A stretch of DNA of 51,970 bases from Amanita rubescens (taxonomy: Eukaryota > Basidiomycota > Agaricomycetes > Agaricales > Amanitaceae): positions 1-51,970 of the forward strand of contig WION01000370.1 in NCBI GenBank assembly GCA_015039365.1. Reading direction: 5' to 3'. Positions 10,547-22,859 of the stretch are shown here, in pieces. The position numbers were made by a program, and so were the translations under genes. Under the pieces are notes generated by a model. The model searched no databases and had not been told where the DNA came from. It saw only the letters and a program-made list of their open reading frames with translations. Position 1 is the first letter of the stretch, and every line of letters starts with the position of its first letter.

Positions 10547-13428
10547 TCATAGTTCGGGTGACTTGCTAGGCTGAACTAGCCGTATACCCCCCGTCGGACC
10601 AGCCAACGGATCATCCGTATCGTGTTCGTCGCCATTCTCGTCGGTGGGCTCCAGATCAGCAGCTGCACCGCTCCTCCTATGCCACAGCCTTTCACTCTCC
10701 TCAGCGTCATCATCGGCACTTAACCTAGGGTATCGCTTCCCTCCAATCCCCAACGACCGCAATCGGTCTCGAGCCCTCGCCATCTCCTTCTGCCGCTCTA
10801 CCTCTTCTTCGTCCCATACAATCTCGCTCGATGCTGTATCGGTCACGGATGGGAAAGTCATTAACGTCGCCGTACTCGGCGTACCGGAGAACGCGTCTCG
10901 GGAATCCCTCCCGGTCCCCGACCCCGACGCGACCGGCTGGAACCGGGGTTTGAATGTGGGAGGGGCACTCATCACTTGATGTTCCTTGGATATATCTGGG
11001 GGGACTAGCACGGTTTGCTTGGATGTATCGCCTATTTCAATCAGATTGAGCAGCTGCTCTGGGCTGTCGACTATCACGAGCTCCTCGTCCACCGGAGGCT
11101 CTTGTGTGAACGACAGCCGTGTAGTTTGTGAAACACGGGCAGTAGGTGGGGGTGAAAACGTCGCCGGGATTCCTTGCGCGGCTCGATGCTCGTGTGTAGC
11201 CCGATTGTCGCCGGTTCCCGGTCTATTATATTGGTGTACAACATCTTTGTCACCAAATTTGATCGTCGTCTGTTTAGTTGGGTGCTGTGCTGGTGCAGAT
11301 TGTGAATGTGTAGAAGCGGGGAAGGATCTAGCTGATGATGCATCGTCCCTCGGGACGGGTGCATCATAAAGTTGATGTCGTGTTAGACCACTCAGTGCGT
11401 CACCGAGCGGCAATCCCTGCACTTCAGTTGATGGACGTTCCCGTTCTGAAATCCAAGAGAGGGAAGTGGGATCATATGCGCCCGTAGATTTCGTACGAAA
11501 CCTTGACTTAGCGCTGCTTTGACTTGCACGCCTTGCACTGCGAGCCCTGATGATACTGCCAAAGGTCCCAAACGAACCACGCAATGCATCCATCCCAGGA
11601 TCTTCTATACCAGTCAGGTTCTTTTCGTCCATGGATTCCGTCTGTGAACGGGCTGCCTGCAACAGCATAGTAGAACGTCTGTCGAGCTTTGATGCAAAGC
11701 TACTTGGGTCAATCTTGGACATCTGCAGAATAGTAATTCCGACGCAGATCACGAGGAAGCCCATGACCAGAGTGATGATCTGCGAGGCACTCGTTTGAAG
11801 GCCTTTGAACAGAACCTGTGAGACGCGTAAGGTAGAGATCCTAGTTATGTGATGACAACCTCACAATTGTCGTAACCATTGAAAAGAACGTAACTGAATG
11901 AAATGAGCAGCGCTCCTCGATTGAATAGGCACAAACTTACAAATGACATAATAAGTAGGCGTAACTGTTGTGGATCAGTGGGATTGAAAGGGAGAGAATC
12001 GTGTTAACATTACCCATAGCTGGAAAGAAAATTAGTACAAGCATATATTCAGCTTTTACAAAGTACGAACCGGTATTGAACAGTGCCAATGCTACATTCA
12101 AGTAATACACTTCCGTTACTATGCCGAATCAGGTTCTTCGCCCTCCAACAAGTAAGAACATGCTCACTCAGAGTGATGACCACGAAACCCAGTAAAAAAT
12201 ATATGAACCAATATTTAAACTGCGTCGACGTCAGTCAACGTTCTCCGTTAGCACAATCGGACGTACTTGATTATCGCCGAACGCAGTCGTAACGATAGCA
12301 GCTCCCAATCCCGTTGTCACGCTGACGGATATGCCGCCGATCATGCTACACACCAGAATATACCAAACCATGTGTTTCTTGCCATATCTATAGACACTTT
12401 AGGGTGCAACATAGTCATAGTAATGCCTTGCATACGCACTTTGGTCCGAAGTAGAAGATGATGGTTAAAGCGGCGGCAATCAAGACTGAACCAAAGGCAA
12501 GGAATCCAGGTGCTAAAAACATTTGCTGGAATTGACGGATCTGCCCGACGGACGGTTCTTGGGGCCCTTGAAGAAGACGTCAGATGACCAGAATCGCATA
12601 GTCGGGACGCGACTAAATACCATTCAGCGCAATTATGACAGAGCCAAGCTAAGGGAAGAGAATCAGTTTAAGGAGAACAATATGGCTCGGGAGCAGAAGC
12701 GTACTATACATAGGGTACACCCTAACCACCCGAAGAACGTAAGCTTTTCATTGAGGAAGAAGGATGACAGAATGGCGCAGATGACGACGGATAAGGCCCC
12801 TAATGGAGTCTGGAGTTGCGATGAGTTGAAAAATTGTGACGTGAAGGATCGTGACGTACGACAACGATAGCTTCCACAAATGCGTATGCTGCAGAACAAG
12901 ATATAAGAAGGTACAAGATTACCAGTAGATGTACCACGTACCTGCAAAATTACACAGCTCTCCCAGAATCATCACTAGAACCAAGGTCAGGTCCGGAAAA
13001 CACCGGCACAAGATGCATACGACGTACTGCTCATTCCCGTCCACCATAGTGGCTACAAACGCGTACGGATCAATCACCATACTCAACAGCCGAGTAATGC
13101 CACCCACCGACTTGAGGTATGCGACGCCCTCTCCTGCTACTCCGCCCGCCTGCGAGCGCAGTAGACCCTTTTTCTTGAACACAAAGCTGGACCCGATAAG
13201 CAGACCGCTGCATATGGCGAGTACGATCCCAACGACCTAGATTGTCAAAGGATGCAGAATCGCATCAAGGAAATTAAGTACATCAGGCTCAAGCACGTCA
13301 AACAGGGTGACGGACCGTCAGGTCCAACATACCTTGAGGTTTTTCGAAACGGCGATCGTGGATGCAGCGGAGGATGTCGCCGCGGCAGCTGACGACGTTG
13401 CCGACGCTATGGAGGACGTCGAGGACAT
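10547..13428 (-). CDS. NIPA-type magnesium transporter (DUF803)
   Basis: Multi-pass membrane protein of the NIPA family (Mg2+ transport, endosome or plasma membrane). The start at 13428 gives a Ser/Ala-rich leader (MSSTSSIASATSS), exon 1 ending 13333. Exon 2 from 13236 encodes TM1: VVGIVLAICSGLLIGSSF-VFKKKGLLR. Very short exons follow and splice to AYLKSPLWWTGMSMMILGEL, CNFAAYAFVEAIVVTPLGAL and CAILSSFFLNEKLTFFGWLG. These are the diagnostic NIPA motifs (FKKKG, GE-NFAAYAF, TPLGALSV, LNE). Downstream exons hold further TMs (FLAPGFLAFGSVLIAAALTI; GKKHMVWYILVCSMIGG), and the last TM (TLVMGFLVICVGITILQMSK) opens the 3' exon (11764-10547). About 380 residues of Ser/Pro-rich cytosolic tail end at 10547. 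The long tail is typical of fungal members. Confidence 0.9.
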
Positions 13429-14251
13429 GGTCGTAAAGATGGTTTGAACTGTGGGGCGTAGGAGCTTGGTGGAAACGCCGGATCGCTGGTACCCGGAACG
13501 TTGCCTATTTCAGCGGTGCGTCGTCACAGCCGCCACGCAGTATCAGTATTACCAGTGTCAAGCAGTTTTTTCGCCGCAGCATCGCTAATTTCATCCGTAT
13601 AATCATCTAGCCGCTACGCGCGCAGTATCAGCATTACCTGTGCTCGACAAGCTGTTTTTGCCGCGGCATCGCACCTTACACGTTATGGTGCTGACAATAA
13701 AGCTGCGCACACAAGATAATAATAATCTGTCCAATCACAAGAAGTAAACTTGAAAATAATTGCATTCACTTCGTATACACAATACAGTTATGCGACAATA
13801 CAACACCCGGCTAACCCAAAATTGAAACCAATGACATCCATCAGACAGACACTCTACTCGCTGGTTAACGCAACCGTCCGACGCGTAGCGCCAGACTAGC
13901 CACGAAACCACAACGTCCTCGAGGCCACATCCCCCGAGAGGGAGGGCCGTGTTCTCAGTTACACGAGTGAGCGCAAAGGTCATCGAGTGGATGTGAAGAT
14001 TGCGGCATTTGTAAAAATGCGAGACTCGGTCAGTTACTGTAAAACAGATCCTGTTCGAGTATGTTCTGAAGAATCAAAATTGTTGGGCGCTAGCTTATAT
14101 ACGCTTGGAGATGGTCCGTGCGCATGAGCTGCACGTGAGCTGCCGAGCCTGCCGGCAACAAATATTGATCGTCGGTGTACATTTCTTTTGGCTTTCTAAC
14201 TATAGGTGTATTTCTTGTATTGTATGCGCAGGTAGCAGTATGTGTAGTAGT
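13429..14251. other. Intergenic between NIPA start and Ariadne stop
   Basis: About 820 bases, presumably the NIPA promoter and the 3' UTR of the RBR gene. It contains a diverged direct repeat (13529-13585 and 13611-13672). Open frames here are short and unconvincing. Confidence 0.5.
13529..13672. repeat. Two diverged direct repeats of about 60 bp
   Basis: Copy 1 at 13529-13585 and copy 2 at 13611-13672 share cgcagtatcag, attacc, agtgt/tgtgct, a T5-6 run and gccgc(a/g)gcatcgc in the same order. They are separated by 25 bases. They lie upstream of the NIPA start codon, so they could be duplicated regulatory sequence. Confidence 0.7.
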
Positions 14252-16469
14252 TTAGGCTTGTTCAGTCGACTCAGGTTCATCAAACCCATCAACCGTCATG
14301 TTCCACCTCCACCTCCCATCCATGAATCCCTTGGCCGTGTCGTCTAAAACGATTTCGTTCCGTTTCTGCACGTACACCTGGATTCATCAGTTAGCCCCCC
14401 ATACCTATCTGACGAGATGGACAAGCGTACCGTCTTATCCGTAACCTTCTGTCGCAGGCTTGGAATGGCTTCCGGTTCGATCGGCGTCTCCAGCAGCTCA
14501 GAAAGATCCTCAACCGCTTTCTCAAGGTCCCTGGCATTTCATATTCCACAAGTGTCTCGTCATCGAAGCATAGTTTTGCTTACCTCTGATTGTCCTCAAA
14601 TAGATCTTTCTCATTGCTCTTGGCCAAGTAATAGGCCATAGCATAGGTCCATTTGAGCGTCATCCTACATTTTTCAACCTCCTCAACAGCTTTCTTCATA
14701 AACTGCACTTCAATCCACGTCAAAGTGGAAGTAATCTGCATATCTTCCATCTTCTTCTCTGTCTTGGCATACAGATCTCGCGAGAGCTTGGCAGATTGTT
14801 CATGGTTCGCCCATCGATTGTAATACTAAACGCGGAACAGTCAGCATATGTGTAATACAAGAAGACAACAAAACTTGCATGTAAGTATCGCTCCAGAGAC
14901 GCGCGGCTTCGACTCTGAGAATCCCTAGCATCCACCCCCGTCTTCTCGTCATATCGGTTACAGCTGTACCACGCGGTCCCGTGTTCACTCCACGGACCTT
15001 TCATCTCGTTAGCCACTATATAGGCTATAACTAAAATTACTTACCCATGCACACCCAACAGAATTCGTGCTTGCACTTCTTGCACGTCATATGACTGGAA
15101 TGTTCAGTCAACCAACTATTCCATACAGAGAAGCGAAGGAATACTTACTTGCATCCTCCATTCTTCTCAATCGTACTCTGACAGTTGCTGCACTCCTTCG
15201 TATTGCTTTTGATCCAATTAGCCGTCTCACTATCATCGCGGCACTTCTTGAGCCACATCTTCGCAACGGCGCATACAACTGGCCTATGGTCATCTTCAAT
15301 CGCACAGCCAAAGCAAAACTTGTGTTCCTTCGCCGCCAAACCCAATGTAGGCCCTATTTCCTTGGGACTGTCTAGACCGGGAACCCCTCGCGCGCCGCAA
15401 GATACAGTGGGAACAATAGTCGTCAAGCTGAACTTGGATGCACCGGATGGGCAAGAAACCGTGTTCGTGCAACCGGGGTAGGGGCAATACTTCAACTCCT
15501 TCTTCGACCCGACAAAGTTGCGTGCGAGCAACTCTTGGAAACGCGCCCAAATCTGTACATTTTCCTTCTGTTGTTCCGGATCGATCGCGGATGCGGACGC
15601 GTCGGTCGGAATCAGAATGTCGCGGACAAACAGATCGGGTGCCACCAATTGACAGCCCTCCGCCATGCAGCGAACAACGTGTTCACCTTCATCGCGAATC
15701 TTTGAAACTAAAAACATGTTCCAACAGGTGTGGCAAAACGTGTGTCCGCAGTCAAGCGAAAGGGTTGTGATGTCGGACGAATCGTCGTAGCATATGGGGC
15801 ATGTGAAAGGCTCGTCCGGTTTAGGAGTGTATTTGGTATACCTCGGCGTAGCATGTAACAAGGATGGAGACCGCGAGACGGAAGATGTGGTAGGGGACTT
15901 TGAACCAGAAAGTCCAAACAGTTTGCTTGCAGTGGATCTCGTCGAACGGCGGGAAGCAGTGGAGGAACCACTGGACCTGACAGGATTCTGCGAACTCTGT
16001 GGCTGGGGTAGATTGATGCACGCCTCGACGAGAATCTTGGACGGATTGTCCATATATTTCTCAATTAAGCGTTCTTTGTTCCAGGACATATGTCGCAAAA
16101 GCAGGCTAGCGGCGCTCCCCTGCCAGATGTGTTATGGACAGTATACGAAAGATGCCACAACCCACCTCGACGCCAAGAATGTTACAGATATACTCCACGT
16201 CCTCTCGCATCTGTTTCTCAACCTCTGTCTGGCTCAAAGAACGGTAATCAATCTCGTAGGCTTTACGCATCGTCTTCGGAGCGACTTTGAAGTCGTCACC
16301 GTCTGCATCCATGTCCATCTCATCGTCAGAAACTGCATAAGCGCCGTGAATTAGGGTTGCTGCGTCGCGATAAACGAGGGGACTTACCGTCGTCGTCGTC
16401 CTGGGTTGCATCGAACATCTCGTCATCATAGTACTCCTCCTCATCTGAGTATTCATAGTCTGAAGACAT
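14252..16469 (-). CDS. Ariadne-class RBR E3 ubiquitin ligase
   Basis: RING-between-RING ligase that takes ubiquitin from an E2 onto its own cysteine before transfer. The acidic N-terminus ([19 protein letters not shown]) and UBA-like Ariadne region ([20 protein letters not shown]) are followed by RING1 (CPICYDD...[10 protein letters not shown], about 15720-15800), the IBR (YCPYPGC...HKFCFGC...), and RING2. RING2 is rebuilt across an intron as [22 protein letters not shown]; by homology the Cys of GGCNHM is the catalytic one. The C-terminal Ariadne domain runs to about 14300 ([40 protein letters not shown]). Introns split the first exon after the acidic run and precede [10 protein letters not shown]. 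One intron (14878-14826) uses a GC donor. Stop TAA at 14252. Confidence 0.92.
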
Positions 16470-17312
16470 TTGGGGAAGAAGGCTGTGTGCGTTTATCGAT
16501 ATATGTAACCTCGGGGCAAAAGCGCGTTGTTCTTGGTAAGACGCTAGCTTGACTCGGGCGATTCATATAGGGACATCTTGCACGTGACTCACGATTTACG
16601 TTCCTTGTCTTTCTAACTTGCTTTCAGCACAAAATACAAAGGGATAGATTACGCGATGAAAAACAGAGTATAATGTCTTGTAGGAAGGCGACGCATATCG
16701 TCATCTCCACGGGGAAGCAGACGGATTCTTCTCGAGCGATATATAACCTGAGCATGCGCCTTTACTGTAATCTGAGCCTTATCTTAACTTCAAGGCATTC
16801 CAAGCTACTTGCGTAACCACACCGCTCTTAGCTACCTGCTGTACTTTCGGAATCGCATTCTCAATTAATTGGTTGACATGCGAGATGAGTTACTGCAAGC
16901 ATTTGTTCTCCTTCGAGCCCCTGTCTTAATTAATCTAACCTAACCGGATACAAACTCATGTGCCTTACATCTGATGTGGTGATAAGTGGTACGGATATAT
17001 AGTGAGAACAATGGTACATGATTTGTTTCAGAACTTGCAAGAAGGCAGTGACAAGTCTTATATGCTGCATATCACCAGAATGGACCCAAAGTTCCTCGAT
17101 TTTATTGACTGTTTCCAAGTGATTGATTCACTAATAGCTAAAAGCCCTCGTTGCAGACAGTACGGACTGGGAAACCGTTTGAGATGTACGGCAGTCAGCG
17201 TACGCTCAAGTGTGCGAGCGGCAGAGTTCGGCAATCAACTGGTGTAAACCTCGGATATCGCGTCGGAACACCGTCAGCTCTGATGCTCACCCGGCAGATC
17301 TTATAAGTCCAA
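16470..17312. other. Divergent intergenic region, no gene seen
   Basis: About 840 bases between the RBR gene start and the SSADH start. It is moderately AT-rich. No supported coding frame, repeat or RNA gene was recognised; it presumably holds both promoters. Confidence 0.5.
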
Positions 17313-19504
17313 ATGCAATCTTTCGTTAGACTCTCGACGAGCCATTTGCTTAGGAAGCAGGCTACCCGCAACACTTTCTACTTCATTTTCCCCAGAATGG
17401 CCAGTAGTCGCGCCGCAACGGTTCGTCATTGACTGTCCCACAGAATGCCTTCTGACGTGGTGGATAGTTTGGCTTGAAAGATCCAGAACTGATAAAATTC
17501 CAAGGATTTATTGATGGGAAATGGGTCGATGCAAAGAACGGAGAGACGATTAAGGTTTTCAGTGAGTGTTTGCCAGCGATAAACTTGAATTATATATGCT
17601 AAACTTGGTTTCGTCAGACCCTGCTACCAATGAAGAACTCGGAACTGTCCCAGAAATGGGCCTCTCAGAGACAGTCGAAGCCATCGAAGCTGCTCACCGG
17701 GCTTTTCCTGCATGGAGCCGTCTGCCAGCTAGGGTATGTCCACATTCGGTCATATGTCGCGCAATTATCCTATGACGTTGTGCAGAAACGCCATGACCTC
17801 TTGTTCAATTTCCACGCCCTTATGAAGCAGAATGCGGATGACCTTGCCAAGCTTATTGTGGGTAATCACAGCACTGGAATTTCCAATATACATGATGTAT
17901 GATTTTCTTAGACGTTGGAGAATGGAAAACCATTACTGGAGGCCAAGGTCGGTGTGCTATTCAAGCAGGATGAATCTCAATGTGTATTATGGTTTATCAA
18001 TGCTAGGGAGAACACAACTACAGTTCAAGCTTCATCGAGGTATGTCATGTTTCTTCACCTTGGCGCTCTGATGTTGATTGGTTGTAGTGGTTCGGTCTGT
18101 ACCAGCTAGCTTTTATCGTGATGCTAGTGCGCTGACGCATTTATTGTAGCCGAGGAAGCTGTGCGCTTGTACGGAGGTACGGTAAACAGCATACCGGTCA
18201 AGTTCATGAACTAATTAGCTGCAGAACAAATACCATCACCTATCCCTGGCTGTCGGAACGTCGTAATAAAACAGCCCGTTGGCGTTGTGTAAGTGATACT
18301 ATGCGATACATCATTCCGTCGTCACAAACTTTTGACAGTTCTATCCTCACCCCATGGAACTTCCCTTCCGCCATGATTACTCGCAAACTTGGACCAGCTC
18401 TTGCAGCCGGATGCACAGTCGTCATCAAACCTCCTCCAGAAACGCCCTTCTCCGCGCTTGCCCTGGCAGAGGTCAGTCCCTAAGCCCATTCTCTTAGCTT
18501 TACTGAACTATTTCCCAGCTAGCTCGCCGCGCAGGTATACCAGACGGTGTCATCAATATGGTCACTACCCAAAAGAACGTTTCTGTGGTCGGCCGAGAAA
18601 TGTGCGAGAACAAAATCGTGAAGAAGGTCAGCTTTACAGGTTCCACCCAAGTTGCCAAGTACCTGTACGGATTGGCATCGACGACCATGAAAAAGTGGGT
18701 ATCAACTATTCGAATTAAGAAGAGATGCTAATTACGTGGCCTACGGCTTATAGAGTATCATTCGAAGCTGGCGGGAACGCGCCGTTTATTGTGTTTGATG
18801 ATGCTGATATCGACGAAGCAGTCGCCGCTGCCATTGTATGCAAGTTTAGAGGAAGCGGTCAAACGTGTATCTGCGCCAACAGGATCTACGTCCAAGCTTC
18901 TGTTTATGCCGAGTTTGCTTCTCGTCTTGCTGAAAAGGTGACTGCCTTTAAAGTCGGAAATGGACTCGAGGATGGAGTGTAAGTAGTCATTATCACCGAG
19001 TGATATGCGGTTAACATTGGGAAATGTAGAACCCACGGTCCTTTGATACACGCTCGCGCTGTTGAAAAGGTACAGCGGCACTTGGACGACGCAGTCCAAC
19101 GAGGGGCTCAAATCCTTGTTGGAGGGAAATTCATACCCGATACTTCTTTCTTTGTTCCAACTGTTCTCTCGGACGTCCCCGTCGACGCGCAATTGAACAA
19201 TGAAGAAACTTTCGGACCGCTTGCTGCTCTTATCGGATTCCAAACAGAGGAAGAGGTAATCAAGCTAGCTAACAGTGTTGATGTTGGTCTGGCAGGCTAC
19301 TTCTTCTCGAGGGATGTTGGGAGGGTGTGGAGAGTCGCGGAAAAACTCGAGGTGGGGATGGTGGGCGCGAATACTGGATTCATCAGTCAGGTTGAGGTTC
19401 CTTTCGGAGGAATAAAGGAAAGCGGCCTAGGTAGAGAAGGTGGACATGGGATTAACGAGTATGTCAACACAAAGTTGATTGCATTCGGAGGTATTGGAGC
19501 ATGA
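17313..19504 (+). CDS. NAD(P)-dependent succinate-semialdehyde dehydrogenase
   Basis: Oxidises succinate semialdehyde to succinate, the last step of the GABA shunt. About 11 exons; the first are 17313-17420, 17468-17561 and 17618-17733. The first ATG gives an amphipathic, Arg/Ser-rich presequence ([20 protein letters not shown]) suited to mitochondrial import; a second in-frame ATG at 17397 (MASSRAAT) would give a cytosolic form. Family motifs in order: [58 protein letters not shown], general-base Glu in [16 protein letters not shown], catalytic Cys in [21 protein letters not shown], and [20 protein letters not shown] replaces the usual LELGG but keeps the Glu. GQTC-[IV]-C separates SSADH from most other ALDHs. 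It is convergent with the FAH-family gene (58 bp). Confidence 0.93.
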
Positions 19505-19562
19505 TATAGTCAAGATTTATATAACGTGAAATTGTACAACAACATTCTTTGTATCACACCAT

Positions 19563-20820
19563 TCACAGCTTCGCGGTGACATGTCGTTCCTCCTTAACGT
19601 TGTTGGCAAGCGTTCCAATGCCGTTGCCTAACCATACAGACACCGCATCGCCATTTTTGAGGTACACAGGCGGTTTCCGGGCGAAACCGACGCCCCCGGG
19701 AGTTCCAGTGATGATGATGGTGCCGGGTTCGAGTGTGGTGCCTTGCGAGAGGAATGAAACGGTTCGGCGGACCGAGAAGAGTTGATTACTAGTTTTCCAT
19801 GAATAGTTGTCTACGCAATACAAAAACAGGACATACGATGTATTACCATCTTGGAGGACCACACCATTGACAGTGCTTTTCAGCGGTATCTTTTGAGGGT
19901 CAGGTATAGCACTGGATGATACGATACACGGGCCAAAAGGATTAGTGTTGTCTATTTTCATCTAAGTCAGTTCATCTACATAACCCGATTTGAACTTGGT
20001 GTACCGAAGCTTTTGGAGAAAGACCATTGAGAGACAGCCATTTGATGCTTCCTAAACGATACCTTTCATCCAAGTTTAGCCCGGCGCCAAGAAAGGAAGA
20101 GCTCACGTACATCGTTTGCGCCGGAATATCCGAGAACGTAATCCAACGCGTCCTCTTCCGAGACATTCTTTGCAGCCTTTCCAATGACGATGGCGAGTTC
20201 GACCTCATAGTCTGGTATGTGCTCCTTCACAGGTTGGGCTACGCGCGGAACGATGATGTCTGCGCCCGGGCCAATAAGTGAAGTAACAGGTTTGTAGAAC
20301 AAAATCGGGAAGCTTCACGCGGTTAGACTCATTCCTTCATTCTAGAATACATACGCTTACGGAGGTTTTGCCATCTTGGCTTCCTCCTAGTAACCAAATT
20401 CATCTCGGAGGTCACAGAAAGAAGTTGACGCACGCACCGCATGATCGGAGTAGTTTAATCCCAAGCATCGCACAATCCCAACTTGTCGGGCTGAAAGCGG
20501 GGAAAGCAAAGTCTTCACGGTGAGAATATTGTTCGTAACTTGGGCTGCAGGATCTAAGGCGGAACCGACGATTTCCCGAGCCTTGATGACCTTGCCATGG
20601 TGCGCAGCGAGACCAACTAGTAATAAAATGAATTAGCTCTGCGCGCGAACGCCTGACAACACGCACCGTCGATGTTGGGATCTACTGGTTGACCAATATG
20701 AACGCGCGATGTCTCTGCCGCGACGAAACGAATAAGACGGGTCCACTGCTGAACAAACAAGTCAATCTCAATGCCTCAGCTCAGACCTTAAAGTCTACTT
20801 ACAGTTCTGAGAGGTGCCAT
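19563..20820 (-). CDS. Fumarylacetoacetate hydrolase (FAH) family protein
   Basis: Metal-dependent hydrolase, decarboxylase or isomerase of the FAHD1/FAHD2 type; the exact substrate is not predictable. Exon 1 is only 18 nt (ATG at 20820, MAPLRT). Further exons give QWTRLIRFVAAETSRVHIGQ, VGIVRCLGLNYSDHA, ILFYKPVTSLIGPGADIIVP, the metal-ligand motif DYEVELAIVIGKAAKN (E-x-E), SFRKHQMAVSQW, SKSF-DNTNPFGPCIV and the C-terminal GTIIITGTPGGVGFARKPP. These match the family along its whole length. All introns are about 45-60 nt with GT-AG ends. Stop at 19563. It is convergent with SSADH and divergent from the Cdc14 gene. Confidence 0.88.
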
Positions 20821-21157
20821 GGGAGTACAGAGCACAGTGCTGTGGTTCGTGGCTAAAAGTTCTTTTCGGCTGCCGTGGCTGATGTATTAGGGTTTATGTA
20901 ACGTTTTCCCGCGATGAAGGTGGAAATGCGGTGTTGCGGAGGCCTTTCTTGACATTACTGTTGAGCCTCTTCGCCTTGATGTCCGTAAGTGGGTCAATAC
21001 CAGAGCGGACGGGCCGCCGGTCCGGAGAGAAACGCGGTCACGTGGGACCCACCTGAGCAAACACGCGGAAATAGACGCCCATAAGATTTTTGGTTGGAAA
21101 TTGTGAAACGCCGATTACAACAAGTTACAACGTGTTCCGCTGCTCCTTTCCGCGTAG

Positions 21158-22751
21158 ATGGTAGATCATTCAGAAATGCAATCCTGCATTCAAGATGCAC
21201 TCGACGAAGTACTTCTTCTATTTCCGACGGTGATCACATTGTTGACTCGGCTTCTTGTTTAGCTCCTTTCCCCTCGTTCTCAGGCTGATGCTAAAACTAG
21301 GGCCCTGGAGGTTCTGGAACGTCAGCTGGCACTCGCGTGCTTAAATGATTCGGAAAGCTTAAACCAGTTCAAGTCGCTGCAACAATGGTTCGAATGCAAT
21401 AGTACGTCCCACGGTGTTTTCCCATTCATTGTTCAACCTGTGCACACAATGACTCAGTATCTTGTCGACTCTTGATGTGGATATCAATAACGACTCCGAA
21501 ACTTGATGCGCTGATCAGCAAGGGTATTGTGGAAAGTATGTAATATTTTCCTCGTGTTTGCGCCTAATCCCTGAAAGTTCAATTTCGCAGAAGGACGCGA
21601 GAATGACGTGTCGAAGATGGTTTCGCAACTGTCCCTCGCGCTGTCAATAACTCAGGGTGCTGCGCTTATTCATCATGGTAGTAAAGTGTACCTGGGGCGA
21701 AAACACGCTCTAGAGGTGAGTAAGACCCTGTCGTGGATCTTGATCCCAACCTCAATTGGATTATAGATACTTCTTGATCTCCTGTTAATATCCCGCCACG
21801 TCTCAGCATCATCTCAACCACATTTGTCATCTATTGTGCTAGACACGCTGTTATGTATACTTGTTGATGCGCCCAATTCGTTGCGGTCGTTTGAAAATGT
21901 AAACGGGGTGCAGTTGGTTGTCAAGATTTTGAAAAGAGCGGGTACACCTCGCGAAGTCAGGTACGTTGACAAACACGACGCTTTGGTGCATTCTAAAAGA
22001 CTTGCGTAGGATGAAATGCCTAGAATTTCTTTACTTTTACCTGCTTGATGAAACACCAGCACCAATACCAACATCATCTGTTCAAGTTCATGCCGAAGTT
22101 CCCACCACACCAGTCACGCCAGCTCGGAAAAAACATTATTTTGCGTCAAAGCCAATGTTCCCATCGTCATCAAGGCAAGCGTCGTCAGCATCGCTGACTA
22201 CGTCTCGGTCAGCATCCGACGAATCTATTGGGTCAATGACGTCAGCCTCAACTGCACCTTCATCTGTAGCATCTTCACCCGACAATACGTCTATGCTTTC
22301 AGTAGATGTGTCAGTAACATCTTCTTCACCCGCAACAAGTCCGTCGTCGTATAATTATCGTGTACCGATCGGTTCCCCACCACCGGTACCGCTCTGTGGC
22401 CGGCCCAAATCCGGGCATGGGAATTTCCTCTCGCCAAATCCCCTGAGACGCCGTCAGATCGGCTCGTCGCTTAGGCATGTACCGAGTAAAAGCTTATCGG
22501 CTATCCCGAGTAGCAAAACCAGTCCACCCGCTTCCAGAACAGGGAATAAACTCGGCCTCAATAAATCTTGGAGCGAAGAATTGCATGGAAGGGAGGATTC
22601 ACTGCGAGGGCTGGCGCGACTAGCACTGGGTGTTGGGACAGAACGCGTCAAGTCGACAGACGAGAAGAAGGAGCTATTGGGAACCATGCTAGGAAACGTG
22701 GATGCGTTAGTCGAGAGTGTGAGGAAGGCTGGCATCTGGGGGCTCGGTTGA
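21158..22751 (+). CDS. Cdc14 family, septation initiation network (SIN) component
   Basis: Homologue of fission yeast Cdc14, the adaptor that activates the Sid1 kinase in septation (not the budding yeast phosphatase of the same name). Start ATG 21158 (MVDHSEMQSCIQDALDEVLL); exon 1 ends 21229, and exon 2 begins 21284. Spliced exons give helical armadillo-like sequence: KTRALEVLERQLALACLNDS, RLLMWISITTPKLDALISKG, IVLDTLLCILVDAPNSLRSF, NGVQLVVKILKRAGTPREVR and MKCLEFLYFYLLDET. The last is a strong family marker. A Ser/Pro-rich linker follows, then a short conserved C-terminus (RVKSTDEKKELLGTMLGNVD, LVESVRKAGIWGLG). Confidence 0.85.
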
Positions 22752-22859
22752 CCAGCAAAGTGGTCAGTTTATTCTCGTTATCGCTATCTCCATCGCTTTC
22801 TGTATTTTTGGGGTTGTCTGTATCAAACATTTTGTAATTAATGTAGTAACGTCTAGGTA

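Noticed and set aside
10644..11369. Two long plus-strand frames (111 and 127 codons)
   Set aside because: They are antisense shadows of the Ser/Pro-rich tail of the NIPA protein; no family features.
15794..16354. 186-codon plus-strand frame
   Set aside because: Antisense to the N-terminal exons of the Ariadne gene, whose RBR motifs are clear.
18100..22751. SSADH, FAH-family and Cdc14 genes as a functional cluster
   Set aside because: Convergent and divergent order with unrelated roles (GABA shunt, unknown hydrolase, septation); no sign of shared regulation.
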